Source: JBBIKU01 sp037445245
Lineage (GTDB): Bacteria > Chloroflexota > Anaerolineae > Anaerolineales > Anaerolineaceae
Length of the DNA: 13,124 nt
Direction of reading: 5' to 3'
Assembly: GCA_037445245.1 (NCBI GenBank)
Contig: JBBIKU010000065.1
Location: 1 to 13,124 of the forward strand
Position 1 is the first letter of the stretch. Every line of letters begins with the position of its first letter. Made by a program: the position numbers and the translations under genes. A model generated the notes under the pieces. It saw only the letters and a list, made by a program, of their open reading frames with translations, had not been told where the DNA came from and ran no database searches. This document shows, one piece after another, positions 1-7,074 of this stretch.

Positions 1-369
1 GTTAGTTTTCTGTTCTACACGGTGGTGCTCAACGCCGCCGCCTGGCATATCTTCGAGCGGTTGTGGTTTCCGTTGCCAACCTGGTATCCGCTCATCTTCT
101 GGATCACACCGGGTTTGGCGGTGCTCGGCATTGCCGCTACCGTCTTGATCTCGACCCGAGTCCGTTCCTTCATGGCGGCGTATCAGGCAAGCGCCTCATT
201 GGTGCTGGTGGTGGTTGCCCTGTTGGTGGGGCAGGTCGCCGGGGTTATCTATCTGACCGTCGGCGCCGCTTTGCTGGTCGGGTTACTGGTGTGGATGGTT
301 GCGGCGGCGTTGAGCTGGGTTGCTGTCCGCACTTTTAGGCGTAAAACGCTGCTGATCGGCGGAAATTGA
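1..369 (+). CDS. ABC-2 type transporter permease, C-terminal part (cut by window edge)
   Basis: The frame is open from base 1, so only the last 122 residues of a longer protein are seen. They contain three strongly hydrophobic stretches: one around residues 30-45, one around 60-85 and one around 88-105. A polar segment, ISTRVRSFMAAYQ, separates the first two, and the basic tail RTFRRKTLLIGGN ends the protein. This layout (hydrophobic helix, then R-V-R-x-F-x-x-A-x-Q, then two closing helices) resembles the C-terminal end of ABC-2 family permeases, which pair with a separate ATPase to export small molecules or drugs across the cytoplasmic membrane. That comparison is from memory of the family. 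The substrate cannot be told. The ATPase would be expected upstream, outside the window. Confidence 0.55.
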   Translation, partial: VSFLFYTVVLNAAAWHIFERLWFPLPTWYPLIFWITPGLAVLGIAATVLISTRVRSFMAAYQASASLVLVVVALLVGQVAGVIYLTVGAALLVGLLVWMVAAALSWVAVRTFRRKTLLIGGN

Positions 370-382
370 AAGGCGCAAAAGC

Positions 383-426
383 ATGGTTTGGTTAAAAACA
401 AAACTTTTCTCATGCATACAAACCAT
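383..426. repeat. Inverted repeat after the permease gene
   Basis: ATGGTTTG (383-390) is matched exactly by CAAACCAT (419-426) across a 28-base AT-rich spacer. A second pair, GCATG (381-385) and CATGC (411-415), overlaps it. It starts 13 bases after the permease stop. It lacks the GC-rich stem and T run of a standard intrinsic terminator, so its role as terminator or operator is open. A further imperfect AT-rich dyad lies at 446-466 (GTTTAAAG/CTTTAAC). The region 370-573 is clearly richer in A+T than the genes on both sides and holds no convincing ORF. Confidence 0.35.
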
Positions 427-484
427 ACTGCAATAAAAATGCAACGTTTAAAGAGTCAACTTTAACCCATTATTAATACTTTTG

Positions 485-493
485 TGGTAAAAT
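485..493 (+). promoter_or_regulatory. Extended -10 promoter (TGGTAAAAT) for the lgt-like/nadE/mutS2 gene run
   Basis: TGGTAAAAT matches the extended -10 pattern (TGn plus a TATAAT-like hexamer). No good -35 box is seen at 16-18 bases upstream, which is common for extended -10 promoters. Transcription would begin near base 500, exactly where the foldable leader at 501 starts. The TGG prefix recurs before other -10 boxes in this window. Confidence 0.45.
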
Positions 494-500
494 AATTTTG

Positions 501-556
501 CCGAACGTCTGGGTGCCCCCCTCACCCTGGCGTTTGGTGCTTTAAAGGCCGGGGGC
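501..556 (+). promoter_or_regulatory. Foldable 5' leader, possible pseudoknot, unassigned class
   Basis: CCGAACG (501-507) pairs with CGTTTGG (531-537), with one G-U pair. Inside it, GGGTG (511-515) pairs with CACCC (523-527) around a C-rich loop. GGGGGC (551-556) downstream is complementary to GCCCCC (515-520), mostly the loop, so an H-type pseudoknot or an alternative pairing is possible. It lies between the predicted promoter and the GTG at 574. It matches no riboswitch class that I recognise. Confidence 0.35.
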
Positions 557-573
557 TAATTTGCAACTGGATT

Positions 574-1359
574 GTGAGTGACTCGTGGTATGATTCCTGT
601 AAAATCGCTATGCTGAGCGGATTTTCTTTGCTGGTCGGACTGGGCGCTTCGCTGGGACTGTGGCAGGTGGCGCGCCATGTCCCCTCCCGAGAGGCACAGC
701 GCTGGGTCTGTTACGGGCTTGTGGTGCTGGCGGGGTGTCTTCTTGGCGCCCGTTTGCTGTTCGTCTTGCTGCACGCCACTTATTACCGCCACCACCTGTG
801 GGAGGTTTTTCAACCCTGGTTGGGCGGGCTGTCGTGGAGCGGGACAGTCGGTGGTGGGGTGCTGGCGCTGGTGCTTCTTGCCCGTCGCAGTCGCATCCCG
901 TTCGCAATCGTTGCCGACCACCTGGCGCCCCTGGCGGCACCGCTGGCGATCACCATTTGGCTGGGATGCTGGCAGGCAGGCTGTGCCTATGGCACGGCAG
1001 CCGCAACGGGGCAATGGTGGGGCGTTCCCGGGCGTGGCGAGGACGGCAGCTACGCCGCCCGTCTGCCACTGCAGCTTGTGGCAGCGTTCGCGCTGCTCTT
1101 TTACTTCGGCTGGCTAGAAAGGAAGCTCAGCCGCCCTCACCCTGCCGGCTGGCGCGCCAGCCTGACGGGGTTGGGACTGGCTGGCAACCTGTTGCTGTTT
1201 TCCTTCTTGCGCGCCGATGCCGCGCCCGGCTGGTTGGGCTTGCGCCTGGATGTGTGGGTGGCGCTATTTTTCCTGGTGGCAATGCTGGCAGGCGTGTGGT
1301 GGATTGTGAAACGGGACAGGCGGAAGCATGAAAGCAACTTTGGCGCTGGCGCAGATTGA
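574..1359 (+). CDS. Divergent prolipoprotein diacylglyceryl transferase (Lgt)-like membrane protein
   Basis: A 261-residue integral membrane protein with about six or seven hydrophobic segments and a short basic C-terminal tail. The order of motifs recalls Lgt, which moves diacylglycerol from phosphatidylglycerol to the cysteine of prolipoproteins: GLSWSGTVGGG (86-96) stands where Lgt has its GGxSFHGGLIGG loop, ADHLAPLAAPLAI precedes GCWQAGCAYG (131-140) where Lgt has GRxGNFxNGE, and LPLQL stands where Lgt has YPxQLYE. The GCxxAGCxYG form is known to me from divergent Lgt homologues. The His and Arg that matter in Escherichia coli Lgt appear as Ser89 and Trp129, so the standard activity is doubtful. 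The GTG at 574 gives an N-terminus of Lgt-like length, but neither it nor the ATG at 610 has a clear ribosome binding site. The end overlaps the next ORF by 32 bases. Confidence 0.65.
   Translation: MSDSWYDSCKIAMLSGFSLLVGLGASLGLWQVARHVPSREAQRWVCYGLVVLAGCLLGARLLFVLLHATYYRHHLWEVFQPWLGGLSWSGTVGGGVLALVLLARRSRIPFAIVADHLAPLAAPLAITIWLGCWQAGCAYGTAAATGQWWGVPGRGEDGSYAARLPLQLVAAFALLFYFGWLERKLSRPHPAGWRASLTGLGLAGNLLLFSFLRADAAPGWLGLRLDVWVALFFLVAMLAGVWWIVKRDRRKHESNFGAGAD
586..594 (+). promoter_or_regulatory. Possible second extended -10 box (TGGTATGAT)
   Basis: TGGTATGAT is a close extended -10 match and is identical to the box predicted upstream of the PIG-L gene. Transcripts from it would start near 601 and could only use the ATG at 610 of the Lgt-like gene. 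It lies inside the coding frame if the GTG at 574 is used, so it may be a chance match. Confidence 0.25.
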
Positions 1360-1492
1360 CACCCGCTTGGGCAACATCCAAGCCAACCTGGAGAAACACC
1401 TCGAGCTGGCAGACGAGGCAAAGCGCAGCGGCGCCGCTTTGTTGGTATTCCCGGAACTGTCGTTGACCGGCTCTGCTGAGAGAGAGGTTGCC
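1328..1492 (+). pseudogene. Carbon-nitrogen hydrolase (nitrilase superfamily), N-terminal remnant
   Basis: About the first 50 residues are a clear start of a nitrilase-superfamily amidase: ATLALAQIDTRLGNIQANLEKH, then ALLVFPELSLTG, in which the Glu of FPE is the first residue of the Glu-Lys-Cys catalytic triad. The ATG at 1328 has the Shine-Dalgarno sequence AGGCGGA (1319-1325). A complete domain is about 260-280 residues, but after LSLTG the sequence runs straight into the start of NAD+ synthase, so the Lys and Cys parts are absent. In many bacteria this amidase releases ammonia from glutamine for NadE, fused or as a separate gene. The frame stays open into nadE, giving a 326-residue chimera. 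Real deletion and faulty assembly near the N run at 1535 are both possible. Confidence 0.7.
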
Positions 1493-2308
1493 ATGAGCGA
1501 TTTGACCATCAACACCGACCTAGCCCGCACCATCNNNNNNNNNNGTAGCGAAATTCGGCGCGCCGGCATGCAGCGCGCCGTGCTGGGCGTTTCCGGCGGG
1601 GTCGATTCGGCGCTTTCTTGCTTTCTGACGGCTGAGGCGCTCGGGGCGGAGAACGTCCTGGCGCTGCGTATGCCTTGTCGTACTTCCTCTCCCGTTTCGC
1701 TCGAACACGCCCAACTGGTCATTGAAGCCACCGGCGTCCAATCATTGACGGTCGAGATCACCCCGATGATCGAACCGCTTTTTGAACGCTTCCCAGATAT
1801 GAACGAAGTGCGTCGCGGCAACATCATGGCGCGCCAGCGCATGATCGTACTCTACGACCAATCGGCTGCCTTTGAGGCGCTGGTGGTCGGCAGCGGCAAC
1901 AAGACCGAGATCCTGCTGGGGTACACCACGCTATACGGCGATTCCGCCTGCGCCATCAATCCCATCGGCGACCTGTACAAGACCCAGGTGCGCCACTTGT
2001 CGCGGGCGCTGGGTGTACCCGAGGTCATCGTCGCCAAGCCGCCCTCGGCGGATTTGTGGCAGGGGCAAACGGACGAGGGGGAACTGGGTTTCACCTACGC
2101 CGAGGTCGACCGGCTGCTCTACCTGCTGGTGGACGAGCGTTACACCCCCGCTGAATGTATCGCAGCCGGATTCGAGCAAGCCTTTGTCGAGAAAGTGGTC
2201 GAACGTATCCGGCGCAACCAGTTCAAACGCGTTCTACCGCCGATCGCCAAGCTGAGCAACCGCACCGTCGGCTATGATTTCCTCTACCTGCGTGATTGGG
2301 GCAGCTGA
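1493..2308 (+). CDS. nadE: NAD+ synthase, interrupted by a 10-N gap
   Basis: NadE amidates nicotinic acid adenine dinucleotide, using ATP and ammonia, in the last step of NAD synthesis in the cytoplasm. The PP-loop ATP site SGGVDS is clear near residue 40, followed by NIMARQRMIVLYDQSA, GSGNKTEILLGYTTLYGDSA, INPIGDLYKTQV and KPPSADLWQGQTDEGELG, all typical of the family. The ATG at 1493 has AGAGAGG (1481-1487) five bases upstream and gives 271 residues including the gap, the usual size of a stand-alone ammonia-dependent enzyme. This favours a separate gene over a fusion with the amidase remnant, although the longer frame starts at 1328. The Ns keep the frame, but the family usually has about two more residues here, so the gap length is probably nominal. 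The ABC-F gene follows after nine bases. Confidence 0.93.
   Translation: MSDLTINTDLARTIXXXXSEIRRAGMQRAVLGVSGGVDSALSCFLTAEALGAENVLALRMPCRTSSPVSLEHAQLVIEATGVQSLTVEITPMIEPLFERFPDMNEVRRGNIMARQRMIVLYDQSAAFEALVVGSGNKTEILLGYTTLYGDSACAINPIGDLYKTQVRHLSRALGVPEVIVAKPPSADLWQGQTDEGELGFTYAEVDRLLYLLVDERYTPAECIAAGFEQAFVEKVVERIRRNQFKRVLPPIAKLSNRTVGYDFLYLRDWGS
1535..1544. other. Assembly gap of 10 N
   Basis: Ten undefined bases lie in the N-terminal part of nadE, between ARTI and SEIRRAG. A fixed run of ten is typical of a scaffolder's placeholder, so the true number of missing bases is unknown. It lies about 55 bases downstream of the abrupt amidase/NadE junction. Confidence 0.97.
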
Positions 2309-2317
2309 TCCACCGTC

Positions 2318-4219
2318 ATGTCGCTGATCACCGTAACCAACCTCGCCAAATCCTTTGGCGCCCAAGATGTCTTCGAGGGCATCAGTTTCAACATCCCGCC
2401 GCGCGCCCGCATTGGACTGGTGGGCGGCAACGGTGTTGGCAAGACTACCCTGTTGAACATTCTGGCGGGGTTGGAAGAACCCTCTGCCGGCGAAGTGCGG
2501 CGCGCCCGCAATCTGCGCATCGGCTACCTTCCGCAGGAAGCCACCCTCGCGGCGACTCACACTCTTTGGCAGGAGTGTCTGAGCATGTTCGATGAGCTGT
2601 TGCGGATGCAGCACGATCTCAACCGCCTGGAAGCAGCCATGGCAGACCCGCAGCAGGCAGAACAAGCCCTCGAACGCTACGGCAGACTGCAGGAAGATTT
2701 TGAACATCGCGGCGGCTACACCTTCGAAGCCCGCCTTCGGCTGACCCTCGGGGGGTTGGGCTTCAGCCCGGCGGATTTTCAGCGCCCGCTGCCCCAGCTT
2801 TCAGGCGGGCAGCGCACGCGCGCCGTGCTGGCGCGCCTGCTGTTGAGCCAGCCGGATTTGCTGCTGCTGGATGAACCCACCAACCACCTCGATATCGCCT
2901 CCATCGAGTGGCTCGAAAGCTACCTGCGTGATTGGGAGGGCGGGGTGCTGATCGTCTCACACGACCGCTATTTTCTCGACCAGGTCGTCGACACCATTTT
3001 GGAAATGACCCCGGCGCTCGAACTGTATCGCGGTAATTACACCGCCTATCTGCACCAGCGCGCCGAACGCTACCAGCGCCGCCTGGAGGAATATCAGACG
3101 CAGCAAACCTTCATCGAAAAAGAAGCGGAATACATCCGCCGCAATATCGCCGGGCAGAACACGCGCCAAGCGCAGGGCAGGCGCAAACGCCTGGAGCGGA
3201 TGCTAGAAGAAGCGCGTCTGGCGGCGCCGGTCGATCCTCGCCGCATGCACATCAAGCTCGACCCGCTCACCCGCTCCGGTGATCTAGTTTTGCGCACCCA
3301 CAACCTGAGCATCGGCTATGCCGATGAAGGCAAACCCCTCTTTCATGTGCCGGATTTGATTTTCAAGCGCGGCGAGTGCGCCGCCATCCTCGGTCCCAAC
3401 GGCGCCGGTAAAACTACCTTTCTAAAGACCATTCTGAGGCAGATCCCGCCCTACACCGGCGAGGTGGAGCTGGGCGCCAGTCTGCAGATCGGCTATTTTG
3501 CCCAAGCGCACGAAGACTTGAAGCCCCAGCGCACCCTGATGGAGGAGATCGATTCCGTTGCTCCCCACTTGCTGCCGGCGCAGGTGCGTGATTACCTGGC
3601 GAAATTCCTCTTTACCGGCGATGATGTGTTCAAAAAAGTCGAGACGCTCTCGGGTGGCGAGCGCGGCAGGCTGGCGCTGGCGTGCCTGGGATTGTGCGGT
3701 GCCAATCTGCTGCTGCTCGATGAACCGACCAATCACCTCGACCTGCCCTCACAGGAAGTGCTGCAATCCATCCTGGCGGAATTCCCCGGTACCATTCTGC
3801 TGGTTTCGCACGACCGCTACCTGATCGACGCCCTGGCGACCCAGGTGTGGGAAGTGCTGCCGGATGAGAGCGCCCTGCGCGTGTTCGAAGGCAGTTACAG
3901 CCAGGATAGAGCCGACCGTCAGGTGGAAAACGTTCTGGTGGACGAATCACTTTCAGTCGCTGCAGATTCGTTCCGGCCAGAGAAAAAAACGCCCCAATTG
4001 AGCAAAGCCGCTTTGCGTAAGCGCCAAGAGCGCCTTCGATTGTTGGAATCCCAGATCGCTGTGGTTGAAGCGCAAATGGAGGCGATTTCCAGCCAATTGG
4101 AAACGCCGCCGGCTGATCCGGAAGAAGTCCGCCGTTTGGGTGAGCACTACGCCCGCTTGCAGGATGAGCTTGATGCCCTGTACGACGAGTGGGGGCAGGG
4201 ATTGGCAAGCGTGTGGTAG
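2318..4219 (+). CDS. ABC-F family ATPase (Uup/YdiF/YheS-like)
   Basis: A 633-residue soluble protein with two ABC ATPase domains and no membrane segment, the mark of the ABC-F family, whose members bind the ribosomal E site to relieve stalling, regulate translation or protect against antibiotics. Domain 1 has Walker A GGNGVGKT (36-43), signature LSGGQ (161-165) and Walker B LLLLDEPTNHLD with Asp185 and Glu186. Domain 2 has GPNGAGKTT (359-367), LSGGE (444-448) and Asp468/Glu469. Between them lies the charged linker, rich in Arg, Glu and Gln, that contacts P-site tRNA in this family. The last ~90 residues form a C-terminal coiled coil as in Uup/YdiF. All catalytic residues are present. Which subfamily it belongs to cannot be settled by eye. 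No strong ribosome binding site is seen, and the gene probably depends on translation of nadE just upstream. Confidence 0.93.
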   Translation: MSLITVTNLAKSFGAQDVFEGISFNIPPRARIGLVGGNGVGKTTLLNILAGLEEPSAGEVRRARNLRIGYLPQEATLAATHTLWQECLSMFDELLRMQHDLNRLEAAMADPQQAEQALERYGRLQEDFEHRGGYTFEARLRLTLGGLGFSPADFQRPLPQLSGGQRTRAVLARLLLSQPDLLLLDEPTNHLDIASIEWLESYLRDWEGGVLIVSHDRYFLDQVVDTILEMTPALELYRGNYTAYLHQRAERYQRRLEEYQTQQTFIEKEAEYIRRNIAGQNTRQAQGRRKRLERMLEEARLAAPVDPRRMHIKLDPLTRSGDLVLRTHNLSIGYADEGKPLFHVPDLIFKRGECAAILGPNGAGKTTFLKTILRQIPPYTGEVELGASLQIGYFAQAHEDLKPQRTLMEEIDSVAPHLLPAQVRDYLAKFLFTGDDVFKKVETLSGGERGRLALACLGLCGANLLLLDEPTNHLDLPSQEVLQSILAEFPGTILLVSHDRYLIDALATQVWEVLPDESALRVFEGSYSQDRADRQVENVLVDESLSVAADSFRPEKKTPQLSKAALRKRQERLRLLESQIAVVEAQMEAISSQLETPPADPEEVRRLGEHYARLQDELDALYDEWGQGLASVW

Positions 4220-4231
4220 ACTCTCAGCGCC

Positions 4232-6607
4232 ATGGATGAGAAGACCCTCGTCACCCTTGAATATCCCAAGATTCTGGAGCGTCTGGCGGGATACGCCGCC
4301 TTCGCTATTTCGGCTGAACTGGGGCGCGCCCTCAAACCGGTCAGCAGCTTGGAAGAAATTCTCGAACGGCAGGCGCGCACCACTGAAGGGCGGCGGTTGC
4401 TCAGCGTCTCGCCCGATTTCACCATTGGAGGGGCGCGCGATGTGCGTCAGGCGGTCGATCTGGCGCAGCGCAGCGGGGTGTTGGAACCTTCCACCCTGGT
4501 CGATATCAGGAACACGCTCTCCGCCGCCCGCGATATCCGACGGGGCTTCGAACGACAGGCACAGCCATATCCCCACCTGCTAACGATCATCGCTCGCCTG
4601 ACCCCGCCGCCAGGCTTGATCGAGGTGATCGGGCGCGCCCTATCCGAACGAGGCGAGATTCTCGATCAGGCGTCCGACCGTCTGATGGGCATTCGCGCCG
4701 CCCTCAAGGTGGCGCACGAACGTCTGCTGGCGCGTCTGGAGCGGCTGATCACTGATCCCAAAACCGTGCCTATCCTGCAGGAAGCCATCATCACCTTGCG
4801 TAACGGACGTTATGTCGTGCCGCTGCGGGCGGAGTTCAAGGGTCGCTTACGCGCCGTGGTGCACGATCAGTCGGCTTCTGGCGCCACCCTGTTTGTCGAA
4901 CCGCTGGCGACGGTGGAACTTAACAACCGCTGGCACGAGTTGCAACTCGAAGAGCGGGATGAAGAGCGCCGCATCCTGAGCGAATTGTCGCGAGCGGTGG
5001 GTAAACATGCCGACACCATCCAGGATCTGCTGCTGGCGTTGGCACAGCTCGACCTGGCGTTGATGTGCGCCCGTTACGCCGAAGACCTGCGCGCCGCCGA
5101 GCCGCTATTGGTGTCTCCTCAACCCCGCCAAGATCACCCCGGCATCGTTCTGAGTCTGTACCAGGCGCGCCACCCCCTGCTCGACCCACAAAAGGTGGTG
5201 GCGGTGGACATCGATCTCGACCGGCGCACCTTCAGCCTGGTCATCACCGGTCCCAACACCGGCGGGAAGACCGTCACCCTAAAAACGGTCGGGCTGCTGG
5301 TGCTGATGGCACAAGCCGGGCTGCACATCCCTGTTCAGTCGGGGTCGTCGCTGAGTGTTTTCACCGCTGTGTTCGCCGACATCGGTGATGAGCAGTCGAT
5401 CGAGCAATCGCTATCCACGTTTTCGGGACACATCACCAACATCGTGCGCATATTGAAATGCGCTACACCCGCAACACTGGTCTTGCTGGACGAATTGGGC
5501 GCCGGCACCGATCCGCAGGAGGGTGCCGCCCTAGCACGCGCCATTCTGGATCACCTGGTCGAACACCGCATCCCCAGCATGGTTGCGACCCACTACCCCG
5601 AATTGAAGGCATACGCCCACCTCACCCCCGGCGTGATCAACGCCAGCGTGGAATTCGATGTGCAGTCGTTGCGCCCCACCTATCATTTGACGGTAGGCTT
5701 GCCGGGACGCTCCAACGCCCTGCTGATCGCCGCGAGATTGGGGTTGCCGGGCGCGATTCTCGAAAAAGCGCGGGCGGGACTGGACCCGGCCGACCTGCGC
5801 GCCGAAGACCTTCTCGATGAAATTCATTCCCAGCGCGAGCTGGCGCGTCAGGCGCGCCTCGCCGCCGAACATGCGCAGCAGGACGCCGAACGGGTGCGTC
5901 AGGAACTCGCCGCCCGTCTGGATCAAATCGAGGATGAGCGACGGGCATTGCTGGAGGAAGCCCGTCGGCAGGCAGCCGCAGAGGTGGCTGACTTGCGGGA
6001 GGAGATCGAGCAGGTGCGCCGGGAATTAAGCCGCAGCCGCCAGCCGCTGGCGGGCATCAAGGCGCTGCAGCGAGAGGTGCGGGCACTGGAAGAAGCGCTC
6101 GGCAAGCCCGAACCGCGCCATCAGCCCGAAGGCCAACCGTCCACCCCGCTGCGCGTGGGTGAAAAAGTACATCTGCGGCAGTTGAAAATGGAAGGGGTGA
6201 TCGCCGCCATCCACGCCGAGGAAGTGGAGGTGCAACTGGGGGCGCTGCGTTTGCGCGCCCGTATGGAGGAGGTCGATCGCCGCCAGTCACCCTCGCCTTC
6301 CTCAACCAAAAAGGCGCCGCCGTCTCGGGTGAGTGCTACCTTGCCCAGCCAGCCTTCTGTGGGGCTGGAACTGGATTTGCGCGGTCAACGCGCCGACGAG
6401 GCGCTCGAGGCGCTCGAACGCTACCTGGATAGTGCCTACCTGGCGGGGATGCCCTTTGTGCGCATCATCCACGGCAAGGGCAGCGGGCGTCTACGCCAGG
6501 CGGTGCGTGAGGCACTGCAACAGTCGCCGCACGTCAAACGTTGGGAGAACGGTTTGGATTCGGAGGGCGGCGAAGGCGTCACCGTTGCTCACATGGCTAC
6601 CGACTGA
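4232..6607 (+). CDS. mutS2: Endonuclease MutS2
   Basis: A 791-residue MutS2 of normal length. The N-terminal core and clamp lead to the MutS ATPase domain, with Walker A GPNTGGKT (340-347), the segment STFSGHITNI, and Walker B LLDELGAGTDP (Asp420, Glu421). A long charged coiled coil follows (about 530-615), then a KOW-like segment beginning LRVGEKV (640), and a C-terminal Smr nuclease domain with LDLRG (714-718) and HGKGSG (747-752). The mismatch-recognition domain of MutS is absent, as expected. In other bacteria MutS2 has been linked to suppression of recombination and, in Bacillus, to rescue of collided ribosomes. Both ATPase and Smr motifs are intact. It starts 12 bases after the ABC-F stop without a clear ribosome binding site. 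It ends four bases from the convergent small membrane-protein gene. Confidence 0.96.
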   Translation: MDEKTLVTLEYPKILERLAGYAAFAISAELGRALKPVSSLEEILERQARTTEGRRLLSVSPDFTIGGARDVRQAVDLAQRSGVLEPSTLVDIRNTLSAARDIRRGFERQAQPYPHLLTIIARLTPPPGLIEVIGRALSERGEILDQASDRLMGIRAALKVAHERLLARLERLITDPKTVPILQEAIITLRNGRYVVPLRAEFKGRLRAVVHDQSASGATLFVEPLATVELNNRWHELQLEERDEERRILSELSRAVGKHADTIQDLLLALAQLDLALMCARYAEDLRAAEPLLVSPQPRQDHPGIVLSLYQARHPLLDPQKVVAVDIDLDRRTFSLVITGPNTGGKTVTLKTVGLLVLMAQAGLHIPVQSGSSLSVFTAVFADIGDEQSIEQSLSTFSGHITNIVRILKCATPATLVLLDELGAGTDPQEGAALARAILDHLVEHRIPSMVATHYPELKAYAHLTPGVINASVEFDVQSLRPTYHLTVGLPGRSNALLIAARLGLPGAILEKARAGLDPADLRAEDLLDEIHSQRELARQARLAAEHAQQDAERVRQELAARLDQIEDERRALLEEARRQAAAEVADLREEIEQVRRELSRSRQPLAGIKALQREVRALEEALGKPEPRHQPEGQPSTPLRVGEKVHLRQLKMEGVIAAIHAEEVEVQLGALRLRARMEEVDRRQSPSPSSTKKAPPSRVSATLPSQPSVGLELDLRGQRADEALEALERYLDSAYLAGMPFVRIIHGKGSGRLRQAVREALQQSPHVKRWENGLDSEGGEGVTVAHMATD

Positions 6608-6611
6608 AACG

Positions 6612-6962
6612 CTACTGCCCCCTTTTAACCTCGTCGGTTTCCCGCGCCTGCAGTAATTGGGCGGTAGCGCGGGTGTTCTCTTCCAGTGCCAGCAGCAGGT
6701 AGATCCCCTCGCCCAGTGCAAACAAGGTCAGAGCGACCACGCCGCCGTAGATCAATGCCAGCAGGCTGAAGAACAGACTGGCGAGGATACCGCGCCCCGG
6801 CAGAAAGTCCATTGCGCCTCCTGGCATTCTTCCCATCGGCATCCCGACCACCGGACTCACCAGCGAGATCAGCACTACCAGCACCGTAATGACGGCGACG
6901 ACCACGCCGGCGACCTTATAGATCGTTCCAATGATCCGCAGTGCAGAATATTTTTTCTCCAT
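6612..6962 (-). CDS. Small two-helix membrane protein, unknown function
   Basis: A 116-residue protein. The ATG at 6962 is chosen because AGGAG (6973-6969) lies six bases upstream; the frame runs eight codons further to 6986, but that start has no such site. A first hydrophobic helix covers about residues 10-40. A Met/Gly/Pro-rich loop (GMPMGRMPGGAMDFLPGRG) follows, then a second hydrophobic stretch at about 59-92. The tail ALEENTRATAQLLQARETDE is polar and acidic and probably cytoplasmic. It resembles small uncharacterised proteins that I associate with Chloroflexota, where the second helix and the EENTRAT tail recur; this is from memory. No function can be assigned. It is divergent from dtd and convergent with mutS2. 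Confidence 0.7.
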   Translation of the reverse strand: MEKKYSALRIIGTIYKVAGVVVAVITVLVVLISLVSPVVGMPMGRMPGGAMDFLPGRGILASLFFSLLALIYGGVVALTLFALGEGIYLLLALEENTRATAQLLQARETDEVKRGQ

Positions 6963-6994
6963 ACTAACTCTCCTATGTGTATCCAATTGGTGAT

Positions 6995-7003
6995 ATTATA
7001 CCA
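6995..7003 (-). promoter_or_regulatory. Extended -10 promoter (TGGTATAAT) for the small membrane protein
   Basis: Read on the minus strand, 7003 to 6995 is TGGTATAAT, a perfect extended -10 box. Transcription would start near 6988, leaving a leader of about 25 bases that includes the AGGAG site before the ATG at 6962. A TGAACA hexamer lies upstream, but at 20 bases it is too far to be a good -35. Confidence 0.6.
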
Positions 7004-7035
7004 TCGCCGGCGCAGTTGCCTGTTCACCGTTTGGG

Positions 7036-7041
7036 TATAAT
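7036..7041 (+). promoter_or_regulatory. -10 box TATAAT of the dtd promoter
   Basis: A consensus TATAAT ends 33 bases before the dtd start. The best -35 candidate is a weak GTTGCC at 7015-7020 with a short 15-base spacing. The strong ribosome binding site AGGAGGTG (7062-7069), complementary to the 3' end of 16S rRNA, lies five bases before the ATG at 7075. The box is about 33 bases from the oppositely directed -10 box, so the two promoters are back to back. Confidence 0.5.
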
Positions 7042-7074
7042 GGGGGCATTCCTTTCTGGGTAGGAGGTGCACCC

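Noticed and set aside
501..556. A known riboswitch class (fluoride, preQ1, c-di-GMP-II or mini-ykkC were considered)
   Set aside because: None of the conserved core bases of these classes could be matched, so only an unassigned foldable leader is reported.
1328..2308. A single glutamine-dependent NAD+ synthetase fusion protein
   Set aside because: The frame is continuous, but the amidase part has only ~50 of about 270 residues and lacks Lys and Cys. NadE has its own start and ribosome binding site at a standard length, so a truncated upstream gene fits better.
3630..4208. Long antisense open frame opposite the ABC-F gene (and similar ones at 556-1014, 3953-4576 and 9611-10048)
   Set aside because: These are shadow frames of GC-rich coding sequence. 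Their products are low-complexity and Arg/Pro/Ala-rich, match no recognised family, and lie opposite strongly supported genes.
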